Positions 27,993 through 36,021 of a DNA stretch of 64,000 nt are shown here, piece after piece. Position 1 is the stretch's first letter, and each line of letters begins with the position of its first letter. Both the position numbers and the translations under genes were made by a program. Location of the stretch: positions 1 to 64,000 of the forward strand of contig CAYGZA010000001.1 of NCBI GenBank assembly GCA_964354135.1, given 5' to 3'. The DNA is from CAYGZA01 sp964354135 (GTDB taxonomy: Bacteria > Planctomycetota > Planctomycetia > Pirellulales > Thermoguttaceae). The notes under the pieces were generated by a model. The model searched no databases and was not told the origin of the DNA. It saw only the letters and a list, made by a program, of their open reading frames with translations.

Positions 27993-29273
27993 CTACGGCT
28001 TCCGGACGTCGTAGCACCAAAGCGCGTCGTGGTGGCGGAGGTAGAGCCGGCCGTCCAGGAGGACCGGGTGGGCCCAGGTCTCGCGGGCCCGCTTTCCCAG
28101 AAGGAGAAACTCGCTGACGATCTCCAGGCCGCCGCCGGTGGGCTTGAGCATCGCCACTCGGCCGTCTTCGGCCAGGCAGTAGAGCCGGCCGTCGGCGTAG
28201 ACGGCCGATCCGCTGGTCATATCCTTCAGTTCGTGAAGGATCTTCCCAGACGGCCAATCCAGGGAGAGCCAGTGCTTGAACCGGCTGTAGCCGCTTCCGT
28301 AAAGGATGCCGTCCGCCAGGATCACGCCCCCGGTGCAGGTGTCCAGCGGAGTCTGCCAGGCGGGCTCGGCCCGGATGCCCTGCCCGTCGGCGCGGAGGCG
28401 GTACAGGGCCCCCGCGGTCCCCGTGGCCGTCACGTAGAACACGCAGCCGTCGCTGTAGACCGGCGTTGCCACGTTCACTTCGTGGCGATTCTGGACCTCG
28501 ACCGACCAGAGGAGCTTCCCCGTGTCGGCGTCCACGCCGAAGCCGTGACTCGAAGAGCAATTGGCCAGCAACCTCCGCCCGGCGTGGCGGAACAACAGGG
28601 GCGAGCTGTACGTGGCCTTGTCCTGGCCAAGCGGCTCGGTGGTCCAGAGGGGCCGGCCCGTCCGCTTGTCCAGCGCAACCATGAGGGCCTTCGCGCCACC
28701 CGGGGTCACGATCAACCGAGGACCGTCCACCAGCAGGCACTCGCTCAACGCCCACACGATGTTGCGGCCCTGGAATGCCTCCAGCACGTTGACGGCCCAA
28801 ACCTCGTTGCCGGTCGCCGCCTCCAGGCAAACGACCCGGCCGTGGGCGTTCAGGTGATAGAGCCGGCCCTCGGAGTACGCGCAGCAGGCCCGCGCGCCGG
28901 GGAACGAGCCTTTCCATGATTGGCCGCTCTTGACCTGCCACTTCCGATTGCCGCGCGAGTCGAATGCGAAGATAACCAGGTCGTCCTCCATGTCGCCGGT
29001 AACGTAGAGCCGGTCGCCGACGACGATCGGCGAAGACCAGCCGAGGCCGAGAGCGCCGGTTTTCCAGAGCAGCCTCGGCCCGCCCGCAGGCCAGCTCGGA
29101 AGGAGGCCCTTCTCGTCGGAAAGGCCGTCGCGCCGCGGCCCGCGCCACTGGGGCCAACCGGGCTCCGGCGACGCAATCAGGCCGTCAGGCCCGGGCTCGG
29201 CGGCAGCGGCCGTGTACGCCAGCAGAAGCGCCGCGGCAAGAGTTCCTAAGATCCGGCGGAGGTTGAGAGTCAT
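27993..29273 (-). CDS. Secreted PQQ-like beta-propeller repeat protein (second copy)
   Basis: A 426-residue exported propeller similar in plan to the protein at 2907-4157. It has a signal peptide (MTLNLRRILGTLAAALLLAY, cleavage near AAAAEP), then WPQWRGPRRDG and blade ends such as LDKRTGRPLWTTEP, DTGKLLWSVEVQ and LDWPSGKILHELK. PQQ ligands cannot be identified. It is divergent from the Gfo/Idh gene at 29566, sharing a 292-base upstream region. A perfect TTGACA lies at 29473-29478 on the plus strand but without a good -10 at the normal distance. Confidence 0.87.
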   Translation of the reverse strand: MTLNLRRILGTLAAALLLAYTAAAAEPGPDGLIASPEPGWPQWRGPRRDGLSDEKGLLPSWPAGGPRLLWKTGALGLGWSSPIVVGDRLYVTGDMEDDLVIFAFDSRGNRKWQVKSGQSWKGSFPGARACCAYSEGRLYHLNAHGRVVCLEAATGNEVWAVNVLEAFQGRNIVWALSECLLVDGPRLIVTPGGAKALMVALDKRTGRPLWTTEPLGQDKATYSSPLLFRHAGRRLLANCSSSHGFGVDADTGKLLWSVEVQNRHEVNVATPVYSDGCVFYVTATGTAGALYRLRADGQGIRAEPAWQTPLDTCTGGVILADGILYGSGYSRFKHWLSLDWPSGKILHELKDMTSGSAVYADGRLYCLAEDGRVAMLKPTGGGLEIVSEFLLLGKRARETWAHPVLLDGRLYLRHHDALWCYDVRKP

Positions 29274-29565
29274 AGCCGGTCCATCCACTCCAATCGTGCT
29301 TCGTACGGCAAAATCAGGGTGCCAAGGCGGAATCCCGGCGCATGGCCCGTGCAGCGTATCCGGAGGTTGCGTCACATTATAGGCATTGGCCCGCGCCATG
29401 CCACGACCAGACGCGAGCAGCCTGCCGCGTGGGCAGTTTGAGGGTTTTCGCGACAATCCCGTTGGCAAGCGGTTGACATGGGCCCCGGGGCAACGAAAAT
29501 GGGTAATCGAGTGGGCCCCTTTCGAGATTCAGCGAGATTCCTTGGTGGAAAGTGAGGACCTTCTG

Positions 29566-30921
29566 ATGAGCGCTGCAAACAAGAGCGTCAACCGCACCGC
29601 CTCGCGCCGCGATTTTCTCAAGCGGTCCGGCGGCGCGCTGCTGGGCACCGCGCTGGCCGGAGGGCTGGCCGCCCGCAGTTACGCCGGAGAGGATAACACC
29701 ATCAAGGTGGCCCTGGTCGGTTGCGGCGGGCGCGGGACCGGGGCGGCCGCGCAGGCCCTCTCCACCAAGGGGCCGACGAAGCTCTGGGCCATGGCCGACT
29801 TCTTCGCAAACCGGCTCGAGGCCAGCCTCCAAAACCTCTCGCAGCAGTTCGCCAAGCAGGTCGAAGTGCCCAAGGATCGGCAGTTCGTCGGCCTGGACGG
29901 CTTCAAGAAGGCCATCGACCTGCTCGGCCCAAGCGACGTGGTGATCCTGGCCACGCCGGCCGGCTTTCGCCCGATCCACCTGGAATATGCCGTGCAGAAG
30001 GGCGTCAACGTGTTCATGGAGAAGTCGTTTGCCGTGGACGGCCCGGGGGTCCGGCGGGTCTTCCGCGCCGGTGAGGCGGCCAAGCAGAAGAACCTCAAGA
30101 TCGCCGGCGGGCTCATGTGGCGCCACGAAAAGGCCCGCGAGGAAACCATCCGGCGCCTCCACGACGGGGCGATCGGCGAGATCCACACGCTGCGGACCTA
30201 CCGCGTCCACGGCGCCGTCGGGTTTACTCCGAAATCGCCCGGGATGAGCGAGATGGCCCACCAGATCCGCAACTATAGCTGTTACACCTGGCTCAACGCC
30301 GGCTTCCTGGTCGATTGGCTGATCCACAACATCGACATCTGCTGCTGGGCCAAGAACGCCTGGCCGGTCGCCGCCCAGGGCCAGGGCGGCCGGCAGGTCC
30401 GCTCGGCGCCGGACCAGATGCTCGACCATTACTGGGTCGAGTACCTCTTCGACGACGGGGCCCGGCTGTACGCCCAGGCCCGCCACATGGACGGCTGCTG
30501 GGGCGAGTTCGCCGACTACGCCCACGGCTCGAAGGGCTCCGCCGTGATCATGGAGAGCCTCGCCGCGCCGAAGCCGCGGATCTACAAGAACCAGAAGCAG
30601 ACTCCCGAGAACGAGGTCTGGCGCTACAGCGGCCCCACGCCGCAGGAGTACCAGGTCGAGCACGACCTCCTGTTCGAGGCGATCCGCCGGGACAAGCCGT
30701 ACAACGAAGCGGAGCGATGCGCCAAAGCGGTGTTGACCTCGATCCTGGGCCGCATGGCCGTCTACTCCGGCCAACTGGTCACCTGGGACCAGGCCCTGGC
30801 CTCCAATCTCGAGCTGGCCCCCGGGCTGGAGAACTGCACGATGGACTCGCCCGCACCGGTGATGCCCGACGCCCAGGGCCGGTACCCGATTCCCATGCCC
30901 GGGCTCACCAAGGCGTTTTGA
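29566..30921 (+). CDS. Tat-exported Gfo/Idh/MocA-family oxidoreductase
   Basis: A 451-residue NAD(P)-dependent oxidoreductase of the Gfo/Idh/MocA family acting on a sugar or polyol. It starts with a twin-arginine signal (SRRDFLKRSGGALLGTALAGG), which suggests export folded with its cofactor bound. The Rossmann motif VALVGCGGRGTGAA follows near residue 48, then LATPAGFRPIHLEYA and MEKSFAVD (the conserved Glu-Lys of the family). The C-terminal half is the alpha/beta substrate domain. The ATG at 29566 follows AGTGAGGA. The ThuA-like gene begins 14 bases later; such pairs are common in sugar-degradation loci. Confidence 0.91.
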   Translation: MSAANKSVNRTASRRDFLKRSGGALLGTALAGGLAARSYAGEDNTIKVALVGCGGRGTGAAAQALSTKGPTKLWAMADFFANRLEASLQNLSQQFAKQVEVPKDRQFVGLDGFKKAIDLLGPSDVVILATPAGFRPIHLEYAVQKGVNVFMEKSFAVDGPGVRRVFRAGEAAKQKNLKIAGGLMWRHEKAREETIRRLHDGAIGEIHTLRTYRVHGAVGFTPKSPGMSEMAHQIRNYSCYTWLNAGFLVDWLIHNIDICCWAKNAWPVAAQGQGGRQVRSAPDQMLDHYWVEYLFDDGARLYAQARHMDGCWGEFADYAHGSKGSAVIMESLAAPKPRIYKNQKQTPENEVWRYSGPTPQEYQVEHDLLFEAIRRDKPYNEAERCAKAVLTSILGRMAVYSGQLVTWDQALASNLELAPGLENCTMDSPAPVMPDAQGRYPIPMPGLTKAF

Positions 30922-30935
30922 CGAAGGGGACTGCG

Positions 30936-31961
30936 ATGCGAAAAACGGCGTTTCGTTGGACTTCGTGCGCTGCGGTATTGGCAATGGTCATAGTGCTCGC
31001 GGCAAACTGGGTGCAGGCCGCGGACCCGTGGGTCGTGTACGACGGCTTCGAAGGCCCCGGCAAGGGAAAGCACATCGTGTTGGTCTCCGGCGACGAGGAG
31101 TACCGCTCGGAAGAGGCCCTGCCGCAACTCGGCAAGATCCTGGCCAAGCACCACGGGTTCAAGTGTACGGTGCTGTTTGGGATCAATCCGGAGGACGGGA
31201 CGATCGATCCGAACAATCTCGGCAACATCCCCGGGCTGGAGGCCCTGAAGTCGGCCGACCTGATGATTATCGCCACGCGGTTCCGCGACCTGCCCGACGA
31301 GCAGATGCGGCACATCGTCGAGTACGTCGAGTCGGGCAAGCCGATCATTGGCATGAGGACGGCGACCCACGCCTTCAGCATCAAGGACGGCAAGAAGTAC
31401 GCCCGCTACAGCTTCAACAGCCGCCAATGGGACGGCGGGTTCGGCCGCCAGGTCCTCGGGGAGACGTGGATCAACCACCACGGCTCGCACGGTCACCAGA
31501 GCTCGCGGGGCGTGGTCGCCAAGGGGATGGAGGATCACCCCATCGTCCGCGGCTGCGAGGACATCTGGGCCCCGACGGACGTCTACACCGTGCGCCTCCC
31601 GCTCCCCGGCGACAGCAAGCCGGTGGTGATGGGCCAGGTGCTCGAAGGCATGAAGCCGGCCGACAAGCCGGTCGAAGGCAAGAAGAACGACCCCATGATG
31701 CCCATCGCCTGGATCAAGACGTACCAGGGGGCCCAGGGCCAGGTGGGCCGGGTCTTCACGACCACCATGGGCGCCTCGGCGGACCTGGAGAGCGAGGGCC
31801 TCCGGCGGCTCCTGATCAATGCCAGCTTCTGGTGCCTGGGGATGGAGGACAAAATCCCGGCGCGGGCCAACGCCCAGATCGTGGGCGAGTACCGGCCGAC
31901 GTGGTTCGGCTTCGGCAAGTACACCAAGGGCGTCAAGCCGGCGGATCACGCGATTAAGTGA
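30936..31961 (+). CDS. Secreted ThuA-like domain protein
   Basis: A 341-residue protein with a signal peptide (to about residue 29, VQAADP) and a ThuA/trehalose-utilisation-type glutamine-amidotransferase-like fold. Visible family segments are HIVLVSGDEEYRSEEALP, ADLMIIATRFRDLPDEQM, GKPIIGMRTATHAF and GRVFTTTMGAS. The catalytic Cys of true class I amidotransferases is not evident, so it is probably not an amidase. It is coupled to the Gfo/Idh gene upstream; a joint role in processing of a sugar outside the cytoplasm is inference. Confidence 0.85.
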   Translation: MRKTAFRWTSCAAVLAMVIVLAANWVQAADPWVVYDGFEGPGKGKHIVLVSGDEEYRSEEALPQLGKILAKHHGFKCTVLFGINPEDGTIDPNNLGNIPGLEALKSADLMIIATRFRDLPDEQMRHIVEYVESGKPIIGMRTATHAFSIKDGKKYARYSFNSRQWDGGFGRQVLGETWINHHGSHGHQSSRGVVAKGMEDHPIVRGCEDIWAPTDVYTVRLPLPGDSKPVVMGQVLEGMKPADKPVEGKKNDPMMPIAWIKTYQGAQGQVGRVFTTTMGASADLESEGLRRLLINASFWCLGMEDKIPARANAQIVGEYRPTWFGFGKYTKGVKPADHAIK

Positions 31962-31972
31962 CTCCCAGTCCC

Positions 31973-32119
31973 CGTAGGTTATGCTTCAGCATATCAGTCC
32001 ACAGACTCGCGAAGCCTGGAGGGCGCCGTATGCGTTATAGTATTAGCCGCAGATTTCTTACTTTCCGAGCAAGATTTTGGTTGTCGGCTACGCCGCGCTA
32101 GGCTGCAGCATAACCTACG
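31973..32119. repeat. 147-base element bounded by a 17-base inverted repeat
   Basis: CGTAGGTTATGCTTCAG at 31973-31989 and its near-perfect inverse CTGCAGCATAACCTACG at 32103-32119 (16 of 17) enclose about 113 bases with lower G+C than the flanks and no coding potential. It lies 12 bases after the ThuA-like stop. Size and ends resemble a miniature inverted-repeat element. Confidence 0.75.
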
Positions 32120-32182
32120 TTCCTGTAACCCGTCCCGTACCGGGGCGGATTGAGTTTCCGCCCCCGTCGTGAAGAACGCCGC

Positions 32183-33367
32183 CTAGCGCGGCGGCGGCAG
32201 GAACTTGACGCACACCGGCGAGCCCACCGTCACCGAGCTGCCCGTGGGGCTGAGCTTGCCGCTCTCTCGATCGATGCGGAAGACGACGACGCTATCGCTG
32301 TCCTGGTTGGCGGCCAGGAGGTAGCGACCCGTCGGGTCGATGCCGAAATTGCGGGGCGTCTTGCCCTGCGTCGGCTCGTGCCCGACGGGGCGGAGCGTTC
32401 CGGTCGTCGCGTCCACCGCGAAGATCGCAATGCTGTCGTGGCCCCGGTTCGAGCCGTAGACAAATCGGCCCGAGGGGTGGACCTGGACCTCGGCGGTGGT
32501 GCTCTGTCCCTGGAATCCCTCGGGAAGCGTGGAGAGGCTTTCGAGCGGCTCCAGCGTGCCGCGCCGGGCATCGTAGGCAAGGGCGGTCACCGTGGACTTC
32601 AACTCGTTAATCACGTAGGCGAAGCGGCCGCCGGGGTGAAACGCGAAATGCCGCGGTCCGGAGCCGGGCGCCAGCGAGGTGCCCGGCGGATCGTTGGCAG
32701 CGAGTTTCCCCTGGGACGGATCGAAGCGATAGACCAGGACCTTGTCCAGGCCCAGGTCGGCCACGAAGGCAAAGCGATTGGCGGCGTCGAGATTGATGGA
32801 GTGGGCGTGGGGCCCCTGCTGGCGCTCGGGGTTGACGCTCGATCCCTCGTGCTGGACAAAGGCCGTCGCCTCGCCCAGCCGGCCGTCTTCGCCGATGGGC
32901 AGGCAGGCGATGCTCCCGCCGCTGTAGTTGGCCACCAGCACGCGGCGGCCGCTGCGGTCGACCACGACGTGGCAGGGGCCCGTGCCTTGCGACGACTGCT
33001 GGTTGAGCAGGGTCAGCATGCCGGTCTTCGGGTCGATGGAGAAGGCGCTCACCGCCCCGGCCTTCTTGCCGCCGAAATCGCCCGTCTCCCCCACCGCGTA
33101 CACGAGCGGGCGGCTCGGGTGAATTGCGAGGAACGAAGGTTGGGCCACTTCCGCCGCCAGCCCGGCAAGCTGCAGCTTGCCGCCGGCCAGGTCCAAGTGG
33201 CACAAGTAGATCCCCTTGCTGCCGCGGCCCGTGTAGGTGCCGATGTAGACCCGCAATTCCCGGCCTTTGGCCCCGGTCGGCCTCGGGTCGGCCGCCGGGG
33301 ATTCCGACCACGCGCAATTCAGGAGAAATCCGACGGCGGCACTCCACAAGATCGTACGGCGTTTCAT
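32183..33367 (-). CDS. Exported lactonase-family beta-propeller (6-phosphogluconolactonase type)
   Basis: A 394-residue seven-bladed propeller of the lactonase/Pgl-like family. It has a signal peptide (MKRRTILWSAAVGFLLNCAW) and typical blade sequences: VYIGTYTGRGSKGIY, PSFLAIHPSRPLVYAVGE, GPHAHSINLDAANRFAFVADLG, GPRHFAFHPGGRFAYVINEL and TPRNFGIDPTGRYLLAANQDS. The export signal makes a pentose-phosphate role unlikely; hydrolysis of an aldonolactone outside the cytoplasm is plausible. The ATG at 33367 is chosen because AAGGGAG lies eight bases upstream; an ATG at 33373 is too close to it. Confidence 0.88.
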   Translation of the reverse strand: MKRRTILWSAAVGFLLNCAWSESPAADPRPTGAKGRELRVYIGTYTGRGSKGIYLCHLDLAGGKLQLAGLAAEVAQPSFLAIHPSRPLVYAVGETGDFGGKKAGAVSAFSIDPKTGMLTLLNQQSSQGTGPCHVVVDRSGRRVLVANYSGGSIACLPIGEDGRLGEATAFVQHEGSSVNPERQQGPHAHSINLDAANRFAFVADLGLDKVLVYRFDPSQGKLAANDPPGTSLAPGSGPRHFAFHPGGRFAYVINELKSTVTALAYDARRGTLEPLESLSTLPEGFQGQSTTAEVQVHPSGRFVYGSNRGHDSIAIFAVDATTGTLRPVGHEPTQGKTPRNFGIDPTGRYLLAANQDSDSVVVFRIDRESGKLSPTGSSVTVGSPVCVKFLPPPR

Positions 33368-33549
33368 GATCATGGCTCCCTTTGCTGCTGTTGACCCTTC
33401 GTGAAATGGCTTTGCCACGTCAAGCTTCGATTAGTGCGAGGGCCTTCTTCATCGCCGCGGAGACGGCGGCACCACAACGTGCGTTGTCCTCCTGAGGACC
33501 AGTATCCTAATCGTGCGCGTGTCGGAGTGCAACGCGGCACGAGAAGGCA

Positions 33550-33571
33550 GCACAGCCGAGGGCGGCTGTGC
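33550..33571 (-). terminator. Terminator-like hairpin after the 199-residue gene
   Basis: GCACAGCCG and CGGCTGTGC form a perfect 9-bp stem with a 4-base loop, beginning 13 bases past the minus-strand stop at 33584. It lacks a long T run, so it may be a repeat or an RNA-stabilising structure instead. Confidence 0.4.
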
Positions 33572-33583
33572 CACATGGCGGGC

Positions 33584-34180
33584 CTATCTGGGCGGGTCGG
33601 TCGCGCTGATCGGGCCGGGCGCAGGGTCCGTGGTGTCTTCCATCAGCCAGTTCTCCTTGCGGTGCCAGCCGATCCGGCTGAGCGTCGGCTGGTCCTTAAG
33701 CCAGCCGTCCAGCGCGGCCAGCAGCCGCCGCAGCTCGTGGGAGTCGGGAGGGGCGAACACCTGGTGGGTCAGGGCCACGTGCCGGCGCTCGGCCCCGGTC
33801 CGCGGAGACCAGTCCACGCTCGCCACCCATCGCTTCGCCTCGTCCCCTTCGAGCCACTCCAATACAAGGCCGAACCTTGTCTCCCCGACAACGCAGTCGG
33901 CGCCTTGCGCGTTCTGCACGTTGCGGCGGTTTTGGACGACGATGCCCCGGGCCGCCAGCCCGTCGCAGAGCATCTGGAACAGCCGGACGCCGACGTAGGG
34001 TTTGTCTTCCCGGTCGTCGCGAAAGAACTCGGGGGCGTCGCCGGAGAAGATCGCCACGGTGCGGACGCCGGGCGGGTCTTCCCACGAGATGCCGCGGGGC
34101 CGCCGCACAAACAGGCGAAGCCCGAGCACCACGGCCGCCATCAGCCCGAAAACGGCGAAGATAGAGTACAGGGGGTCCAT
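33584..34180 (-). CDS. Hypothetical membrane-anchored protein
   Basis: A 198-residue protein with one N-terminal hydrophobic helix (YSIFAVFGLMAAVVLGLRLFV) followed by basic residues, suggesting a single anchor with the rest in the cytoplasm. The body contains VRTVAIFSGDAPEFF, VRLFQMLCDGLAARGIVVQN and a Trp-rich part (WLEGDEAKRWVASVDWSPRTG). I recognise no family. The ATG at 34180 follows GAGGAA; an in-frame GTG seven codons earlier is less likely. Confidence 0.75.
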   Translation of the reverse strand: MDPLYSIFAVFGLMAAVVLGLRLFVRRPRGISWEDPPGVRTVAIFSGDAPEFFRDDREDKPYVGVRLFQMLCDGLAARGIVVQNRRNVQNAQGADCVVGETRFGLVLEWLEGDEAKRWVASVDWSPRTGAERRHVALTHQVFAPPDSHELRRLLAALDGWLKDQPTLSRIGWHRKENWLMEDTTDPAPGPISATDPPR

Positions 34181-34249
34181 CCGGCGTTCCTCGGCCACCA
34201 ATCTAGCCCGCCACGGCAGCCGGTGGGAAGCGGGGCCAAGAAACAGAGC

Positions 34250-34275
34250 GGGCCGGCACGTCCGACGTCCGGCCC
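34250..34275 (-). terminator. Terminator-like hairpin after the DUF1598-type gene
   Basis: GGGCCGG and CCGGCCC, extended inward by ACGT pairs with a one-base bulge, form a strong stem about 55 bases past the minus-strand stop at 34329. It is followed on that strand by a T-containing stretch (GCTCTGTTTCTT). The match to an intrinsic terminator is moderate. Confidence 0.5.
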
Positions 34276-34328
34276 GGAAAGGCTTTTCGATGAAGGAACA
34301 CGCTCCACTCGGGCTCCTGATGCCGGAA

Positions 34329-35747
34329 TCAGTCCCACCACCACTGGCCGGGAGCCAATTCCGGCTTGGCCGCGCCGCGGAGCCTGGTCACGTTCCCCTT
34401 CTCGTCGGAGAGGACGTTCTCCGGCTTGACCGCCATTTGGGCCTCGATGTGGACGCCGCCGGCGATGGGGGTCATCAGGCGGCCCGACTTCATGACGGCA
34501 TTGACGGCCGGCTCGACGAGTTTCGGGGCCGCGTAGGTCTCCAGGGGGAGCGATTTCTCGCTGGCGAACAACTCCATCTTCCAGTTGGCCTTGCCGTAGT
34601 AATCCTGCTGTTGGATGTAGGCCGCCAAGACGGCCACGTCGATCAGGTTCCGCAGCTCGGCGTAGACCGGCGAGCGGTCGGCCAATGCCGGGTACTTTTG
34701 CGTGAAGCTGGTGACGAAGGCCTGGCTGGCGATGTTGGCTCGCCCGGGGACGGCGGCCCCGCGCTGGCCCGACGAGGTGACCATCTCATTCTCGCCGATG
34801 AGCTTCACGCCGTCGCCGACCAGCTCCATGGCCAGGCCGTCGCCGCTCATCCGCACGCACTGGTAATCGGGGACGAAGTACCAGCGGAACAGCGCGTTGC
34901 GGGCGACGTGCGAGGGGTTGACGCGCTCGATGAAGCTGACCATCCGGACCGGCGGCTGCTCCAGGCCGATGCCGATGAGCTTCATGCGATAGTCGGCTTC
35001 GACCAGCACCTGGGCGAAATGGGTCTTCGGGGAAACGCCGTGGACGGCAACCTGGTGCATTCCCTGGGCGCGGGGCAGCCCTTCGAGGACCCGGGCGGCA
35101 AGGAGCCGCTCTTGGCCGACCATCAGGTTGGAGGGGAGGCTGCGGAGGAACTGCTGCGTCGCGGCGAGGCCCTCCGGGGTGGGATCGATCGAGCAGCCGA
35201 TCACTTCAGCCCCCGATTTCCCCGGCGGGAACGCCCGCAAGGCAACCACGAGGTCTTCCAGCCGCAACACCGGCCGGCCCGACGTGATTCCGACCACGCG
35301 GCCGGAGGCGTCCGTCGCCCAGCCCTCCGCCGGGCCGGCGATGACGATGTCTCCGGTCTCGGGATAAAAGAAGACGTACCGGGCCCGGAGCAGGCCGGCC
35401 AGGCTCCGCATCTCGTCGGTCAGCACGCCGTTTTTCTGGCGGAGAACTTGCTCCAGCCGAGTGAGCGAGACTTTGCGGAGCTTGCTGAAGGGGATCACGT
35501 CGCGGTTCAGGGCCGCCCTGGCGGCGGCAATCCGCTGGCCGCTGAGCGGCTCAAAGAAGACCCGCTTTCGGAGGACGCCCTGGGCGTCGACCTCGATGCC
35601 GGCGACTCCGAGGTTCTGATTCTGATTCTGATTCTGATTCTGGTTATTGTTGTTGTTCTGGGCCACGACCGGGGAGGGCGAGCAGAACAGGCCGAGGATC
35701 ACCGCGGCCAGGAAGAACATCCGAATCCCGACGACTTGCCAGCGCAT
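34329..35747 (-). CDS. Secreted DUF1598-type protein
   Basis: A 472-residue protein with a signal peptide (MFFLAAVILGLFCSPSPVVAQ) and then an Asn/Gln tract of about 16 residues encoded by a short tandem repeat. The mature region (GLLRARYVFFYPETGDIVIAG, RLEDLVVALRAF, GCSIDPTPEGLAATQQFL, THFAQVLVEADYRMKLIGIGL) matches the DUF1598 proteins I know from planctomycetes. The function is unknown. The start is the ATG at 35747, ahead of the signal; the frame continues upstream without coding character. Confidence 0.83.
   Translation of the reverse strand: MRWQVVGIRMFFLAAVILGLFCSPSPVVAQNNNNNQNQNQNQNQNLGVAGIEVDAQGVLRKRVFFEPLSGQRIAAARAALNRDVIPFSKLRKVSLTRLEQVLRQKNGVLTDEMRSLAGLLRARYVFFYPETGDIVIAGPAEGWATDASGRVVGITSGRPVLRLEDLVVALRAFPPGKSGAEVIGCSIDPTPEGLAATQQFLRSLPSNLMVGQERLLAARVLEGLPRAQGMHQVAVHGVSPKTHFAQVLVEADYRMKLIGIGLEQPPVRMVSFIERVNPSHVARNALFRWYFVPDYQCVRMSGDGLAMELVGDGVKLIGENEMVTSSGQRGAAVPGRANIASQAFVTSFTQKYPALADRSPVYAELRNLIDVAVLAAYIQQQDYYGKANWKMELFASEKSLPLETYAAPKLVEPAVNAVMKSGRLMTPIAGGVHIEAQMAVKPENVLSDEKGNVTRLRGAAKPELAPGQWWWD
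35614..35643. repeat. Hexanucleotide repeat encoding an Asn/Gln tract
   Basis: TTCTGA is repeated four times and followed by TTCTGG, then by Asn codons (TTGTTGTTATTG on this strand). It sits in frame just after the signal peptide of the DUF1598-type gene, so changes in copy number would add or remove Gln-Asn pairs without a frameshift. Confidence 0.85.
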
Positions 35748-36021
35748 GACGAGCTTCTCCCTTTGCCCGAGAGTTTGTCCGGAACGCTCCCACCGCGCCG
35801 GCATGGCGCCGGGGATGGGAGCGTATAATTGGCCCATCGAACAAGGCACTCCCTTGATCTTAATTGGGGAGGTTGGGCAAGACAAGCAATAGACCACAAA
35901 TTGGCCTGCCGGTGCGCCGGAAGGCTCGGTGGTGTCTCGCGCTGGCCGGCCCGCTCGGAGCCTGTAGTCTCGGGCGTGCTAGGCCTTCTTGCGCCTCCAG
36001 TACCCCTCTGTGAAGGGGAAC

